Positions 21,501 through 32,343 are shown, numbered from the stretch's first letter. The stretch is DNA of 64,000 nucleotides from Eurosta solidaginis (GCF_040869045.1 NC_090323.1:268650392-268714391), one strand, 5' to 3'. Translations and numbers: made by a program. The notes: generated by a model not told the origin, from the letters alone.

Positions 21501-24477
21501 ATAGCAAGCAAACTGCCATCGAAATCGAACAATTGAATGCTCGTGTCGTTGAAGCGGAAACACGCTTGAAGACCGAAGTTCAACGCATCAAGAAGAAGTT
21601 GCAGGTGCAAATCACCGAACTGGAAATGTCCTTGGATGTGGCCAACAAAACCAACATTGATTTGCAGAAGGTTATCAAGAAGCAATCATTGCAATTGACC
21701 GAATTGCAAGCCCACTACGAGGATGTACAACGCCAGTTGCAGGCCACTTTGGATTCGTACAGTGTGGCTCAGCGCCGCTTGGCTGCACTCAATGGTGAAC
21801 TGGAAGAGGTCCGCTCGAATTTGGACAGCGCTGTGCGTGCTAAGCGCACTGTTGAAATGCAGTACGAGGAGGCGCAGACCCGCATCAATGAATTGAGCAC
21901 CGTCAACGTCAACTTGGTGTCGTTGAAATCGAAATTGGAGCAAGAATTGTCGATTGTGGCCGCAGATTATGAAGAAGTCACCAAAGAATTGCGAATCAGT
22001 GATGAACGTTACCAAAAGGTTCAGGTAAGTTGTAAAGAGGTTTTTGTTATTTTTTAAATAATATATAATTGTTGTGAGTAAAAAAAAAAAACAATTACAA
22101 AAATTTACGTCTTAGGTTGAACTCAAACACACCATCGAACAAGTGCATGAGGAACAAGAACGCATTGTCAAATTGGAAACCATCAAGAAGTCTTTGGAAG
22201 TCGAAGTCAAGGTATGTCAATTGTGTGAAATAATAGTTTGTGTACAAAGTTTTTAACTTATTTTGCTGCGCTTAGAACTTGTCCATTCGTTTGGAGGAGG
22301 TTGAACTGAACGCTGTTGCTGGTAGCAAGCGCATCATTAGCAAATTGGAGGCCCGCGTACGTGACTTGGAATTGGAATTGGAGGAAGAGAAGAGGAGACA
22401 CGCCGAAACAATTAAGATCTTGAGAAAGAAGGAACGTACCGTCAAGGAAGTTTTAGTACAATGCGAGGAGGATCAAAAGAATATTATTTTGTTGCAGGAA
22501 GCATTAGACAAGTCAACTGCCAAGGTTAACTTGTTCAAGCGTCAACTATCCGAACAGGTAACCACACAATACACCACCTACCGGGTGGTAGTTAAATAAA
22601 GTTTTGTACATTGGTTTTGTATTTATTATAAAAATTTAGTAGGGAAATTGTTGAAGTGGAAATTATCGTTTTTAGAAAGTTAAATAAAAAATAAAGGTTT
22701 TTGCTTGCGTTTTCTATATTTGCTTGATGTTGCATTAATGGAAAGATTTTACACGTCGGTCCTCTTTTTCTTCTGAGTTATACCTCGAACTCTCCGTAGA
22801 CAACTATGGTGGTATAGAACACACTCATTTCCTTATATTCTTAATGCATGCTCTTCGTAGTAATATTTCAAACCTTCTGGATGGAATATGTTCCTTTATT
22901 ATCCAAATATATCTGGCCGTAAAGCATTTACTATTCTTCGCAAAGAATTCACTATCCTGTTTTAAAGATTTTCTCAGATTACTTTTATTACAACCTCATA
23001 GGTGGACAAAGTGTAGCACACTGCCAGGAAACAAAGTGATCTACCGTAATCTAATATAGTCTTTTGGTACTTCTCTGGATGATTTTCTTCTATTATTGAC
23101 ACTTTAACAAACAATTCTTGAGTTTATATCTAAGGTTAAATGGTCTCCTAAAATTACTCTCAGATAACTAGTTTTATAGGGCTCCGGTAACCAAATATGT
23201 TGCCCACTCCCTTTGTCAAAAAGCTCCGAATTCAACCTAACCTAACTCAACCTTATAAGAACTGAGTTACTATAATAGTTTAAACTCATGGAAAAATATT
23301 CCAAGATTGTAATACATAATATTTTTTTTTTGGACGTTGTGACAGCGCACTGCCTTCAAGTGGGCCGATGAAACCAGGCTAATACCGTTAATATTTTTTT
23401 AATACATTACTTTTAATTTTTATTCTAACTTTTATTAATGTTTGTAATTAATAATTTTTAATTTTTATTGTTACCGAGTCCTTGAAAGGCAGTGGCTTTA
23501 AAGCATTACAACTTTCCTAAGATTCTGCTAAAAGATGTTTGATTGATCATCGCATCTTCAAATATTTTTTTAAAAATAGTGGTTCTTCCTACAGTGGTTT
23601 TTTATTCGGAATATAAAATTATAAAAAACAGAAATATGTAAGTAAAAAAATCCAGATTAATAGAGGGCTATACGTTCCAAGAACTCTTTCACGTATTTTC
23701 AAAAATAACATCACCTCAAAACATATTTCCGAAGGTTGTCTCCTATCACCCGTCAACTTCAATTGTTCTAGAACTTCAGGTTTAGAGATCCAGCCTCTGA
23801 TAAAGGTAGTTTTAACTGTCAGGCATATTTTGTTCAAAAAACAAAAGGAACAATATTCAAAAGAAAGCTCAATATTTTCCCGAAACTGTTTTACTTGTTC
23901 TCAAACTAAAATCATCTCGAAACTAATTTTCTCTTAACATTGCACCTAATAATACCGATATTTTAATTTAGTTAGATCTTTCGCATAATTTGTGGTAAAA
24001 TATTGGTATGTAATCTTGGTTTATTCTCATTTTTGTTTTTTTTTTTTTTGCTTTTTACCATAGCTTTTGTTGGGTGTACATATTGTTTCTGCAGTTTCTA
24101 CTTTTGTTGATGTCATTGCGAACAATAGACAAAAAAAATTTCACAGAGACACTAGAGTCCAAATGATTTCCATTTCCACAATTAAACTAAGCTTTAAAAT
24201 ATATACCAGATAAATAATAAAAGATCTTTACTAACTTGAAATTTTTATTTTCTGTCGTTTCACGTTCTGATTGCAACCACAGGAGGGTATGTCCCAACAA
24301 TCCGTGACCCGCGTCCGTCGTTTCCAACGTGAACTTGAAGCTGCCGAAGATCGTGCCGATAATGCCGAAACTAACTTGAACATGATTCGTGCCAAGCATC
24401 GTTCATTCGTCACCACCTCAACAATTCCCGGCTCCCAGGTTTACATTACGGAGACAACAAGAACGATCACCGAATAA
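3494..24477 (+). CDS. Prm: Paramyosin, long form (5' exons missing)
   Basis: Paramyosin is the coiled-coil core protein of invertebrate thick filaments in muscle. Nine exons join in phase: 3494-3580, 3646-3812, 9083-9954, 10023-10150, 10217-10329, 21505-22024, 22116-22211, 22276-22557 and 24283-24477. Every intron is GT-AG. The product is a continuous heptad-repeat coiled coil, starting [20 protein letters not shown] and ending in a short non-helical tail [14 protein letters not shown]. The window supplies 819 codons. From memory Drosophila Prm has 879 residues, so the initiator exon(s) with about 60 codons lie upstream of position 1. The stop codon overlaps an AATAAA (24473-24478). Introns are long and full of transposon relics, while the exons are clean with no frameshift or internal stop. 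Identification is from recognised family sequence and is very secure. Confidence 0.97.
3646..3812 (+). CDS. Prm: Prm coding exon b
   Basis: Starts phase 0 after cctttag and ends after AG of an AGG codon at donor AG|gtaagt. It encodes [20 protein letters not shown] and continues through [18 protein letters not shown]. The 65-bp intron before it is of ordinary dipteran size. The 5.3-kb intron after it is swollen by repeats. Confidence 0.95.
5440..5765 (-). mobile_element. Jockey-like LINE 3' relic (weak)
   Basis: Read on the minus strand, the blocks around ggataagtaacagtttatcctattacagtat and the gtggagacacatta motif match the 3'-end zinc-knuckle region of the LINE relic at 12720-13570. The middle is rearranged. 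Confidence 0.35.
7730..8390. repeat. Degenerate short tandem array in intron
   Basis: Repeated short phrases built on gatcc-gaaa-at and cccaaaattatcc recur roughly every 20-35 bases with heavy drift. The ORFs here on both strands follow from this low-complexity structure and are not genes. Confidence 0.5.
9083..9954 (+). CDS. Prm: Prm coding exon c (largest rod exon)
   Basis: 872 bases, opening with the last base of the split Arg codon after acceptor catttag and closing one base into an Asp codon at G|gtgagt. It encodes about 290 residues of uninterrupted heptad coiled coil, from [10 protein letters not shown] to NKKLG. Sequence upstream of the first internal ATG-like codon is also coding, because the exon joins in frame to 3812. 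Confidence 0.96.
10023..10150 (+). CDS. Prm: Prm coding exon d
   Basis: Acceptor gccaacag, donor GCT|gtaagt. It encodes [20 protein letters not shown] through TAAYKEAEA. The preceding intron is 68 bp. Confidence 0.95.
10217..10329 (+). CDS. Prm: Prm coding exon e (last exon unique to the long form)
   Basis: Acceptor gtgtag, donor TTCG|gtgagt. It encodes [20 protein letters not shown] and ends EEIECIR. It ends two bases into a codon, matching the miniparamyosin exon, so both can splice to 21505. Confidence 0.95.
11395..12055 (+). pseudogene. RTE-like LINE reverse transcriptase relic
   Basis: The translation shows [13 protein letters not shown] followed by a decayed YADD-box region reading [16 protein letters not shown], then the C-terminal [14 protein letters not shown] segment. 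These match the RTE-type non-LTR reverse transcriptase in order. There are large internal deletions and many stops and frameshifts. The 3' end is a short taagtaag tail (12036-12044), shared with the copy at 36800-36883. Confidence 0.7.
12720..13570 (+). pseudogene. Jockey-like LINE ORF2 C-terminal relic
   Basis: In order the frames read [20 protein letters not shown], then a region resembling ACQNTALRT, then [19 protein letters not shown], and finally [20 protein letters not shown] with CxxC-type knuckle residues and DTNHLCN. This is the end of a jockey-clade LINE ORF2. At least three frameshifts or stops break it. The 3' end runs into acaacgacaactacaac. Confidence 0.75.
14259..14293 (+). promoter_or_regulatory. 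Candidate miniparamyosin core promoter
   Basis: TATAAAG at 14259-14265 is followed by TCAGT at 14289-14293. The TATA-to-initiator distance is about 32 bases, as in arthropod core promoters. It lies about 1 kb upstream of the miniparamyosin start codon inside the long intron. The link is inferred from spacing and position only. Confidence 0.4.
15271..16100 (+). CDS. Prm: Miniparamyosin-specific first exon
   Basis: An 830-base coding exon inside the paramyosin intron, ending GACTCCAG|gtgcgg. It gives the 276-residue unique head. Recognisable segments include [16 protein letters not shown] (20-35), [10 protein letters not shown] (51-60), [13 protein letters not shown] (131-143) and [12 protein letters not shown] (175-186). 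The frame also stays open 30 codons past the donor to a stop at 16189-16191 (see findings). Confidence 0.93.
15271..24477 (+). CDS. Prm: Miniparamyosin (short form, internal promoter)
   Basis: This is an alternative product of the paramyosin gene with its own N-terminus. Exons are 15271-16100, 21505-22024, 22116-22211, 22276-22557 and 24283-24477. Exon 15271-16100 ends two bases into a codon, the same phase as the 10329 donor, so both forms join exon 21505 correctly. The total is 640 codons, equal to the Drosophila miniparamyosin length as I recall it. Residues 1-276 are unique: a Tyr-rich start, a basic stretch at 131-137 (RRRRRQR), then charged helical segments. The last 364 residues are the shared coiled-coil rod. 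The start ATG is the first in a long open exon, and a possible acceptor (cacag) sits 12 bases upstream at 15254-15258, so the 5' UTR may be spliced. In Drosophila this form occurs in adult muscle thick filaments (family knowledge). Confidence 0.93.
17745..17945. repeat. Degenerate 20-bp-scale direct/inverted array
   Basis: Phrases of the type ttcagaattt-caa-ttgaa recur about ten times. Both the phrase and its complement occur, so the stretch can fold on itself. It is low complexity, with no coding potential. Confidence 0.5.
18770..18926. mobile_element. Near-perfect hairpin MITE, TA-flanked
   Basis: Arms 18770-18813 and 18883-18926 are perfect complements over about 43 bases, beginning TGTGACCCGGCCTATGAAAA. 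A 69-base loop separates them. The flanking TA on both sides fits a Tc1/mariner-type target. It sits in a Prm intron on the transcribed strand. Confidence 0.75.
21505..22024 (+). CDS. Prm: Prm shared exon f
   Basis: First exon common to paramyosin and miniparamyosin. Acceptor tttatag, donor CAG|gtaagt. It encodes [20 protein letters not shown] through [10 protein letters not shown], all coiled coil. Confidence 0.96.
22116..22211 (+). CDS. Prm: Prm shared exon g (32 codons)
   Basis: Phase 0 on both sides, acceptor gtcttag, donor AAG|gtatgt. It encodes [20 protein letters not shown] through KKSLEVEVK. It is too short for a stand-alone ORF call. Confidence 0.95.
22276..22557 (+). CDS. Prm: Prm shared exon h
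   Basis: Phase 0 on both sides, acceptor gcttag, donor CAG|gtaacc. It encodes [20 protein letters not shown] through [10 protein letters not shown]. Confidence 0.96.
22558..24282 (+). other. Prm: Prm last intron
   Basis: 1.7 kb. It opens with a readable retained-intron end: stop at 22597-22599 with an overlapping AATAAA. The rest is AT-rich DNA without recognisable exons. Confidence 0.65.
24283..24477 (+). CDS. Prm: Prm terminal coding exon
   Basis: Acceptor accacag. It encodes [20 protein letters not shown], then the end of the rod, then the non-helical tail that closes TTRTITE and a TAA at 24475-24477. Further poly(A)-signal-like AATAAA motifs follow near 24862 and 25066, so the 3' UTR may extend several hundred bases. 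Confidence 0.96.
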   Translation, partial: EGMSQQSVTRVRRFQRELEAAEDRADNAETNLNMIRAKHRSFVTTSTIPGSQVYITETTRTITE

Positions 24478-25747
24478 ATAAATTACATAAAATTAAAAAA
24501 AAAATCTGAACATTTTTATTATAATTTAAAGTTGATGAAGTAATGGACAATATATTAAAACAACACAACTGTGAACTTAATATTATACAAAACAACTGTT
24601 GCGTTTTTCAAGTAGCGATTGAGTTTTCGAACGTATTCAAATCCTCTACAATACCGAAAAAAATTAATTTCCACATCGCTGCCGTTCATGTATTTTTATC
24701 AAAATTAAACAAATGAACAACAAATAAATAATTAAATTTAAATTATATCCTATTTAATTTACAATTAATTTTTTGTTACCACTACTTTTTATGTTAAAAA
24801 TGATAATTAAAAACGAAAAACCTAAATATATATGTAATTATAATTATAATTGAGATTTTTCTATAATAAATGTAAGCAATCCCATTAATACGAGAGAGAG
24901 AGAGAGCGCGTTTATTTTCTACAATTCTAGTTTTAAAACAAGCAATGAATTGTTTTCTAGGTAAACAAGATTTTCATGAAACGCGCACTCGAATCAAATC
25001 TGACTTACTTAAACTGCGTTTACTCTTTTAAGCACAAAAAAAGCTTACTTATGTATGCAATTGAGAAATAAAATGCGAACGTTAAAATACAAAAATGATA
25101 ATTGGATTTTGTTGAAATGTTTGTTTTCATAAGGCGTGATTTTCGTATAAATTTATAACCATAGAGCTATAAAACCGCTAACGCGCTTAAACTTTCATCT
25201 TTGAGTATCAAAAATATTTTATTTCGTTAAAGGTTTGGCTTGCAAACTTAAATAAATAAGTCACAGTTTCATAATCAAGCATATAAAAGTACTATTGAAT
25301 TAGTTGTTATTTGAGAGCACAACTTCATTGCGAAAATTGCATAACATAATTAGCGGAGAACTTTAGTTCCACCGTTTCAATCACGACAATTTTTTTGTTT
25401 GTTCACAATTTTTTTAATTTTATACTAAAAAAATAATGTTTTTTAATGCTTAAGTAATACGTAACGTTACAAACTTATGCATATACATACATACATACCC
25501 ATATACATTATTACTTATATAAATAAACGCATAAACTAAATTAATATATTCAAATAATTTATGAATTCATCATATCTTTTTTGAAAGTCATGGAAGTCTG
25601 ATTTTTGCATCTTTTAATAAACTTAAAAGTAGAGCTTAGGTTTTATTCTTGAACACAAAAAGAATTTCGAGGCCCGGAAGTTCAGCTCCTCGTGAGATTC
25701 TCTTATCTCTCCGAGTAGCTGCATTTGAACTATTTATGGACTCTGTC
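24478..25747. other. Prm 3' UTR and intergenic DNA
   Basis: Very AT-rich, with a short (GA)n run at about 24893-24907 and a few AATAAA motifs. No gene is seen. Confidence 0.6.
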
Positions 25748-26730
25748 GTTAAATGGTTTTATTTAGCTTAAGTTTATTTACCGAATTTTGTAATTAAAGT
25801 TTAAGTAGCTTCCCGATAAACTACAAGCTTCAAACTTAGAATATAGTTCAGAACCCGATGAAAATGCAATAATAAGAAAAAACATCCGATAGGTGGCGCA
25901 TGGATCGAAATATTTCAAAAAATCGTATTTGTGGTCCGATTTGGCTCATATTTGGAGCACATAATACATACAGGAATAGAAACAACCTATGAAAAAAATC
26001 GCCGCTAGGTGGCGCAAGGATCGAGATATTCAAAAAAATCGTATTTGTGGTCCGATTTGGCTCATATTTGGAACACATAATACATACATGAATAGAAAGC
26101 GACTTATAAAAAAAATCGCCGCTAGGTGGCGCATGGATCGAGATGTTAAAAATACTCGTATCTTTGGTCCGATTTCGCTCATATTTGGAACATATATTAC
26201 ATACAGTCCGGTAGAAGTGACATCAAAATGCTTTGGAGTTAGAGGACTTAGATTGTAACAAATTGTCAGGAAAGAGTCCTTGTAATAATGAGTCACTAAG
26301 TGAACTAAATAGAAATAATATGCAAATAAGGCGAAAAACTTGAAAATAAAATAATTAAACAATAAACTTTAAGTTAAACAGTTTTATTGAAAACAATACT
26401 TACATTAAGTAATAATAAAACTTAAGTTAAACGGTTTTACTGAAAACAATACTTACATAAAGTAATAAAAATACTATTAAATAAAAGTGTTAGGCGAGTG
26501 AAGTTTCTAAAAATGTGAGGCGTAGCATAACCTGATTAAGGTTCAGTTGGTCTTACTTATGACTATCAATAGAAATTTGACGCGCCCAACGCTTTTATTT
26601 AATTGTCTGATCAACGCCCTAGATTAATGAGGAGTGTGATGACTAGTACCTAGGACCTACCTAATTATTTTCTAGCTTCTAGTATTATTATTACTTAATG
26701 TAAGTATTGTTTTCAATAAAACCCTTTAAC
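25748..26730 (+). mobile_element. Composite fold-back element, copy A
   Basis: Bounded by GTTAAATGGTTTTATT at the left and AATAAAACCCTTTAAC at the right. The left half has three tandem units of about 117 bp, with aggtggcgca at 25891, 26007 and 26124. The right half is an imperfect palindrome with a partly duplicated left arm (26372 and 26427). A second copy in opposite orientation lies at 40195-41124. No transposase is present, so it is non-autonomous. The superfamily is undetermined. Confidence 0.75.
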
Positions 26731-27469
26731 TTAAACAATTTTTTTAATTATTTTATTTTTTAATTGCTGTTTGTTTTAGAAATCAAAAGCTTTTATAATA
26801 ATGCCAAAGTAGTTGCCAAATATAATTGAATGTCGAGAAGCTCGCGAGACTTGCGAATATTCAAGATTCGAGAATCTCAAGAGAAACCGAATATCGTGAG
26901 AAATTTCTTCTTGAATTTATTCGTATTAATCGTAAGCTCTACTTAAAAATTTAATCATTTTCGCATATTCCCTCTCACTAAGTTGTTTGAAGATCACCTG
27001 ATATGAGACGGACTTATAGTCCAAATTAGGGAAAGATACGGATTTTAAGGAAATGCGCAATACATAATATTACGTTATCACCATACTTGTTTTGATTTCG
27101 AGTTAATGGGCTAAGCCTTTGATTGCTCTCTATTATACTTAAATCTCCAAATACCTTGCGATGAGATTGAATGTATTCGAGTCCTCCTAATTTACCTCCG
27201 CGCAGTTTATTGAAATATTTGCATCCTGCAACTTTACAGAAAAATGAGAACTTTTCTAGCATACTTACTTTAAAGTAGGACTGCAAAGTACTCTCTACTT
27301 AGAGCTCTTGATAACCTACTATTCGAACAACTGATTAGTCGATTAGCAAAATGTGTTAAGTAAAATAATTGATTATCTCTAATTTATTCGATTAGTGGCA
27401 GATTCGACCTATGCGAGGAGAATCCTGTTACAAATATGAATGTATCACACACATATTTAGAAGGCGAAG

Positions 27470-27680
27470 CTCATGGAACTAGGGGGTGGGGGCAGTATGG
27501 CCAGAAGGTTTAACGTGGTCATATTTATTGTTCCCGAGATGGTCGGGCAAGTGCTTGTTACTGAAACATAGCGGATCTATGTATATCCGGCAAAGGACAA
27601 TCAACATCGATAACTCTCTCTAAATTCTTCGGGGAGTATCTTTATCGCTAATATAACAACAACGTCAACAGCCCTACGCC
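27470..27680. repeat. Interspersed repeat fragment
   Basis: GC-richer block (gggggtgggggcagtatgg through cggggagtatctttatcgct) ending in an aacaacaac-type run. A partial inverted relative appears at about 45365-45465 (ttgttgttg run, then gcgataaggacactacccgaagg). Confidence 0.45.
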
Positions 27681-28812
27681 AAACGAAACAAGTACTTGAA
27701 ACATTAACATTTTTTTCGTTGCTAAAGTCGTCCAACGTGACATTTTGTTACTTTTGATATTATGCCAATGTTAATTTAGATTACAAAGTTATAAGTGCAA
27801 AACGTAGAATCAACATTGCTTTATTTAATGCAGAAAAGACCTTAAAAATGTAGGTACATTTATGAAAACGCTAGCATTTTTCAACGTTCAAACTACATGC
27901 CACGATGTGGAAATGACAACGCAAATGGACATGTTAATGGTATTGGTAATGTTACAGCAATATAGCCTGCTGTGAAATTTACAACATAAATGGTATATGG
28001 AATATATAATTTTGAATGACGTTTTACCGTTGGAATGTACAACTTGACATCAACTGGATATTACTTCTGTAAATTTTACGTGAAATACATACGTTAATCA
28101 AGCATTCCTACGAAAATTTATAATTGTTTACTTTCATTGCAATTACCATAACGAAATGTTGGATTTACCTTGTTATTTTCCGGAAATCCAGAGAAGAACT
28201 CATTTTAAGTTAAGTACAAAAAATCAGCTAAAAAATAGTTGTAAAGTAAATGCAGCAAATAACTGCTCACTACTTTTTGGCTCGTGCAAGGGACACCCCC
28301 TTTCTAACATCTTCCATCCATCACAATATAAGAGTAGTCAGCTCTTTTCATAGAAAGTAATCAACTTATAATGCAGACCCTATAATTTGGCATATTTCAC
28401 ATCAGTTTGGAATAAAATTTTCGCCTCTATTCCAGCTGGGTATATAAATAAATGAAAAATATTGTCATGAACTGCAATGAAGAATCGGGAAACCGCCCTA
28501 TGTAGTGTCAGTGCTTTGCAATATTACTGGGAGTAATTTTGGAAAAAAAAAACTACAGACTAATGGATCTACTACAAGCGCAAATAGGGTCTCTTGGAAA
28601 TTAATTAAATAATTTGTTGCGGTTTAAGAGCCTTTGTCTACAATCCTGTCCTGCGCCGTTGTCTACTTCGGGTAAAGTTGAAATTGCTTTATGTCCAATT
28701 CGCGCTTTGATTCTCTTTCTCTTGCACCGCAGCCAAAACTTTCGCTCGATTTTCTAGGTTTTAAACTACTTTATTCTTTTTCCGAGAATATTTCGTGCCT
28801 CCTCTTTCGCAC

Positions 28813-29118
28813 TTATGTATATAGCATTCTACCCCAGATATGCTTCTCAGTGTGCTCACCGCGGACATTAAAAAAGCCATGCTGTACATTTTCTATTGGT
28901 TCGTCTCCAGTAAAAATCTGGATTAGGAATAAATCCACTTTACGCTGTGTTCGTGACAGCCAATATGTAAAGACGGGGAGGCACATCTTAGTCGAGTTAT
29001 TTTTTCTCAGGTACCAGTTTTCCCTTCTGATTTCCAGTGCTTCAGAGCGCAAATTTTTTTTCTGACAAATCATCATTTCTTCACTGCGTAGCTTCGCCTG
29101 AGATAGTTTTAAAAACAC
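28813..29118 (-). pseudogene. LINE C-terminal relic (I/R1-like, tentative)
   Basis: The minus-strand frame contains FLIQIFTGDEPIENVQHGFF followed by NVRGEHTEK. This resembles the C-terminal knuckle region of I/R1-type LINE ORF2, but the Cys residues are lost. It is decayed and the assignment is tentative. Confidence 0.4.
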
Positions 29119-29522
29119 TATACACCTGTGGCGAGCGTAAGTCGTACGTTGCCTTTACGTCGCAGGAGTTTAACAAGTATACTATGGCCGGGTGCCAAAC
29201 AGGGCGTCCCCGGTTTCCAGATTTCGCACACAACTTTTTTTTCTAGTTTCAGTGACACATCGAATCCAAATTTTTTTCTTTTACAAACTTAGTTGTTCGA
29301 TAATAAACACATTTCTTCGTTAAACAGGCACAACTTACAGTTCATACATAAATAAAGGAATACTTTTGGGCGCTCGGCCTTCTAAATAAATTTTAGTCAG
29401 ATATTTTCATTTCAAAAAAATATAGCTTTATTTAAAAGCTACTTATATGTAGATTTAAGGCCTCAGTTGCTTATATTATTTACACATTTATAGTGTATAA
29501 TTAGGCGCGATCTTCCATCTTC

Positions 29523-30304
29523 TTAGACAGCCGCAACGCCGATCGTGCTTTCGCCAACAAATTTGATTTTGCCATAAGAATCTTTTAAGAAAGCTGCAAA
29601 ACAAAGCGAAACGTAATTATGGTTAGTAAAAATAGCGATGAAAAAATAATGATTTGAATTATTAAGCCGATGAATGAGTGAGGAATTACGATGGTGAGCG
29701 TTCTGTGGTGCGTTTCTGTAACTTTTCTTGATTTCACTTCTCTATTGAAATTGCCGATCTGATAATAACGATGTCACATCATCATCATCATAAGTTGGTG
29801 GTGATGTCACATTTACTTGAAAAACCAATCAAATACTTTTATTCAACTCGATTCGACGTCACTTACACAAACGATAATTTTGCTGATTTTTTACAAAAAC
29901 GCATCACCGAATGCTCAGCAGTTTTCGAATTTGACTGAAATGCTATATCAAAGGCAAAACTACTTACCAGGATCAATTTGTCCAACAAAACTGCGTGGTG
30001 GCAGCGACGCGGCATATAATTTGCTCAATGGACCATATTTTTTAACCAACAATGGATAGCCAATTTCATAACCATACAAATTAAGAAGATCCCATTTAAT
30101 TGCATTGATTTTGGCAGCGGTCGCCTTAGCGCCAGCGGCATTTGTCAGGGCTGCTGCTTGAGCTTCAACATTTGCGGGCAATGAAATAACCTGTGGAGCT
30201 GATGCGCCATATGTAGCTGGAGCATATTCCTCGTAATTAATGCCCAATACGGACGTGCTTAAACAAGCAACTAAAGCCATGAAGCACACTGTGTAGCGGA
30301 ACAT
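29523..30304 (-). CDS. Small secreted Ala-rich protein, cuticle-type (135 aa)
   Basis: Exon 1 is 30304-29968 and exon 2 is 29593-29523, both minus. The donor is CCTG|gtaagt and the acceptor tttgcag. The signal peptide MFRYTVCFMALVACLSTSVLG is followed by an acidic, Tyr/Pro-rich start (INYEEYAPATYG) and an Ala-rich helix at about 45-65. A Tyr-rich block YGYEIGYPLLVKKYGPLSKL follows, then a Val/Ala-rich end STIGVAAV. The unspliced frame would stop two codons past the donor, so splicing is needed for the last 23 residues. No family is recognised. The layout suggests an extracellular or cuticular protein. Confidence 0.8.
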
Positions 30305-30431
30305 TTTTGTAATATATTTGTTTGTTGGGATCTCAGCCTGTGTTCTGAGTAATTTTTGTTTTAAATTATTATAATGCGTTGGTTGTACGCGACAAATGGT
30401 TAACTAATGTGGCGTCATTAACATATTTTTG

Positions 30432-30439
30432 CTTTTATA
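30432..30439 (-). promoter_or_regulatory. TATA box of the 29.5-30.3 kb gene
   Basis: TATAAAAG on the minus strand, 128 bases upstream of the start codon, implying a 5' UTR of about 100 bases. Confidence 0.6.
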
Positions 30440-31611
30440 GCCGGTATTTAGAAATTAGCTAAGTTGTATGTAACCTTACGTGACAAAATATAGAATTAAA
30501 AGCCATATATTGGTCTCGGCAAGCATTGGTAATGCTATCCAGCAACAGCCCGCAGAGATTAGAGAGCGTCGAATGTCTTGGGTCGATGTGCAGCGTTTTT
30601 GCGTATTTATGACTTGGGCGAAACGAATTCTCCATTCTTTATGTTGACTATTGGCATTCGGTGATAATTTTCAATTTATACCAACAGCGCTAACGTGTGC
30701 TTGATGATTTAAAAAGAAGGTGCTTGGTTGTACGTATGTATGTATGTTTGTTTATAGTTGACATTTTCTAAGAGGTGATAAATTGAAAAGTTTATTTTTT
30801 TTTTTTGGAATTTAATGTGCGGAACGTAATGACAATCGTAATAACAATAATGTCGCGCTGTGGCTTCTTCTCATCTCTCTCGAGGGACGGTGTATTCCTT
30901 TCATAAAATATTTTCCTTTAAATAAGAAAGGGGCAGCATTGTCTACAAATAGGGCCATTTTTCAAAGCGCCAGGTGACTTAGTTCAAAAGTTAGAATTTT
31001 TGAGTGCAACAGGGGGTAACATTTTCTAAGAAAAGAAAATGCCACAAGTCATGTTCCTGGCAAAGTAAATACATACACATTTAAATTAAAAAAATTTCGT
31101 ATGTAAAAGTTCCTAATAAAGAAAATTCCAAAAGAAGTTAAATCCTGTAAAGAATTAACATACCAGGAGCTTACGATGTAAGTTTGTTAAGTGGCTCTTC
31201 GTGATAAAATGTTTGGACCATATAAATTAACATTTCCACTTCTATAAAGTGAAAACAAATTTGCATACATATAATATTTATTATATTATTATAAGATGTG
31301 TATTAAAAATAAATATTTTTTTTAATTAATTACTTCATCGAACCAGAGGCGGTTAAACTAATGGGACTGCTGTGAGAATTTTAAACGTTGTGTACTTCTG
31401 CTTAAAGAAAAGGTTTAATGGTTCAATTTCAACAAAGTACAAAACTGGTGATATATTTTTTCGCTTTTTTCTAGACTGTGACATTACTACTTTCACGAAA
31501 AGCGCTCGAAAAAAAGTAAACATTGACATTTTCAGTTATATAACACATAACTACAGTCAAGCACAACAAAATTCCGATTATAAATATTCCCATACGAGTT
31601 CATCTCGCTCG

Positions 31612-31875
31612 CTGCAGTGGTGTAGTGGTGGCGTGCTCGCCTACCACACTGAAAGTACTATGTCTAATCCCCGCAAAACCAACATCAAAAGACCTAGAGA
31701 AAAGTCTTTCAATTATAAAAAAAATATATATTCCTCGGCAGTGGTTTGTTAAAGGCTCTGGATGTTTTTGTGCCATGAAAAGTTTCTCAGCAAAAAAGCA
31801 TCTTCCTTGTAAATGCCGTTCGGAATCGTGATAAACGCGTAGGTGCCGTCCCGCCAATTTGCAGGAAATAATCAA
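31612..31875 (+). repeat. tRNA-derived SINE, diverged copy
   Basis: The head has a pol III box-A-like TGGTGTAGTGGTGG at about 31618. A degenerate box-B region follows, then the family's body (gtgccatgaaaag, tgccgttcggaatcg) and tail cccgccaatttgca. It abuts a better copy at 31880. Confidence 0.65.
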
Positions 31876-31879
31876 AAAT

Positions 31880-32095
31880 TATCGCCGTGGTGTGGTGGTA
31901 GCGTGCTACGCCTACCAAACCGAAGGTCGTGGGTTCAACCCCCGGTCAAAGCAAAAACTCATCTGCCTTACAGATGGCGTTTGGAGTCGGCATAAAACAT
32001 ATACATAGGTCCCGTCCCGCCAATTTTCATTAAAAATTAAAAGGAGCGCGATGCTAATTGGAAGAGAAGTTCGGCCTAAAATTTATTTATTTTTA
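31880..32095 (+). repeat. tRNA-derived SINE, better preserved copy
   Basis: Box A TGGTGTGGTGGTAGCGTG, and box B in GGGTTCAACCCCCGG (31930s). The body (ctcatctgccttacagatgg) and tail (cccgtcccgccaattttc to gaagagaagttcggcc) follow. It is internally deleted relative to the copy at 54070-54377, and A/T-rich at its 3' end. Confidence 0.75.
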
Positions 32096-32343
32096 TAAAA
32101 ACAAATTTTCTTCACAAAAAATATTTTTATCGGATGGATAAACCTAAAAGGTTACACAAAAAGACGGCCCTAAATTTATTAAAATTTTTTAACGGTTTTA
32201 TACAGATGGATATAAAGACCAGGGGCTGAAACTGTTATTCCTTTTATAATATAAGTCCTTGCAAAACTATTAATTTTGGAATTTAAATATATTTGGATCA
32301 AGATAAAAATTATTTTCGGATTCTTATTTTTTGAGTCAGATGA

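Larger units (their letters stand above)
16201..21504 (+). other. Prm: Prm intron after the miniparamyosin exon
   Basis: AT-rich DNA with no further exon recognised. It includes a possible early poly(A) signal AATAAA near 16565, a degenerate ttcagaattt-type array (17745-17945) and a hairpin MITE (18770-18926). Confidence 0.7.
26731..29522. other. Intergenic DNA with repeat fragments
   Basis: Holds an interspersed-repeat fragment with the phrase aaggacaatcaacatcgataac (about 27470-27680) and a LINE relic on the minus strand (28813-29118). No host gene is recognised. Confidence 0.55.

Noticed and set aside
21452..22015. Minus-strand open frames of 77 and 109 codons
   Set aside because: Antisense shadows of the shared Prm exon, Leu/Gln-rich as expected from complementing coiled-coil codons.
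28691..29065. 124-codon plus-strand frame
   Set aside because: Antisense to a LINE C-terminal relic on the minus strand.
31930..31960. Possible tRNA gene because of GGGTTCAACCCCCGG
   Set aside because: The head cannot form a full cloverleaf and the rest matches a dispersed SINE body, so it is a SINE and not a tRNA gene.
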